6,436 nt of DNA from an uncultured Clostridia bacterium (GTDB lineage Bacteria; Bacillota; Clostridia; TANB77; CAG-508), in NCBI GenBank assembly GCA_947631725.1, contig CANRML010000071.1, forward strand, positions 1-6,436. The letters are read 5' to 3'. Position 1 is the first letter of the stretch. The number at the start of each line of letters is the position of its first letter. Made by a program: the position numbers and the translations under genes. Shown here in pieces: positions 6,360 to 6,436 of the stretch. The notes beneath the pieces are model-generated. The model ran no database searches, was not told where the DNA came from, and was given only the letters and a program-made list of their open reading frames with translations.

Positions 6360-6392
6360 TTAGGCATATACATTAATACTGTATATGCCTAA
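6360..6392. repeat. Perfect 13-bp inverted repeat upstream of the peptidase gene
   Basis: TTAGGCATATACA (6360-6372) and TGTATATGCCTAA (6380-6392) are perfect inverted copies around a 7-base loop. On the plus strand the repeat is followed by T-rich sequence, as in an intrinsic terminator, but no plus-strand gene leads into it. On the minus strand, the coding direction, it is followed by AAAAATTTAAAAAAAGG, which does not fit a terminator for an upstream minus-strand gene. It lies 12 bases upstream of the peptidase ribosome binding site, so it may be a leader hairpin or an operator for a dimeric regulator. Confidence 0.6.
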
Positions 6393-6436
6393 TTTCTTTT
6401 GTGCTTTTTATTTATTTAATGTCTTTAGTTTCTAAA
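6393..6436. other. Window edge, no supported gene
   Basis: AT-rich sequence. In one minus-strand frame it reads LETKDIK and then TAA at 6414-6412, which could be the tail of a gene beyond the window, but seven codons cannot support a call. No clear promoter elements with proper spacing are seen. Confidence 0.3.

Noticed and set aside
6360..6392. Intrinsic terminator of an upstream minus-strand gene
   Set aside because: On the minus strand the hairpin is followed by A-rich sequence, not T-rich; the T-rich side serves the plus strand, where no gene leads in.
1..6436. CRISPR array, tRNA, rRNA, insertion sequence or phage genes
   Set aside because: No regularly spaced direct repeats, no cloverleaf-like or rRNA-like sequence, and no transposase or integrase frames were seen on either strand.

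Overview
The window is strongly AT-rich. Every gene I can support lies on the minus strand, so transcription runs from high to low coordinates. AT-rich codon choice, strong AGGAGG-type ribosome binding sites, a type IV pilus (T4P) set with no sign of an outer-membrane secretin, and a transketolase split into two subunits together suggest a Gram-positive, probably anaerobic clostridial bacterium (Bacillota). This is inference from gene content; there is no rRNA or marker gene here to place it.

In transcription order: a short region with a perfect 13-bp inverted repeat (6360-6392) precedes a prepilin peptidase-like gene (pilD-like, 6333/6342-5518). Next come two small minor prepilins, one PilV/GspI-like (5494-5044, broken by a frameshift) and one PilW/GspJ-like (5042-4584). 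After an 88-bp gap holding a plausible promoter come the assembly ATPase pilB (4495-2861), the retraction ATPase pilT (2837-1737) and the inner-membrane platform pilC (1701-361). An 85-bp gap with a 15-bp imperfect inverted repeat separates pilC from the start of a transketolase C-terminal subunit gene (275 to beyond position 1), which is cut by the window edge.

The pil genes form a coherent machine. The peptidase should process prepilins, the minor pilins would prime or cap the fibre, PilB and PilT would power extension and retraction, and PilC would couple the motors to the membrane. A dedicated PilT points to a retractable T4P rather than a type II secretion or Com-only pseudopilus. No major pilin and no pilM, pilN or pilO are present, so the rest of the machine must be encoded elsewhere.

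The points most worth a second look are: (1) the prepilin peptidase lacks the GxGD motif that supplies the second catalytic aspartate; (2) the PilV-like gene has a net one-base frameshift beside a GGGG run just after its membrane segment; (3) both prepilins lack the usual Glu at mature position 5; (4) PilT has ENP in place of EDP in its Asp box; (5) the transketolase C-terminal subunit has no N-terminal partner directly upstream, where it would normally be.
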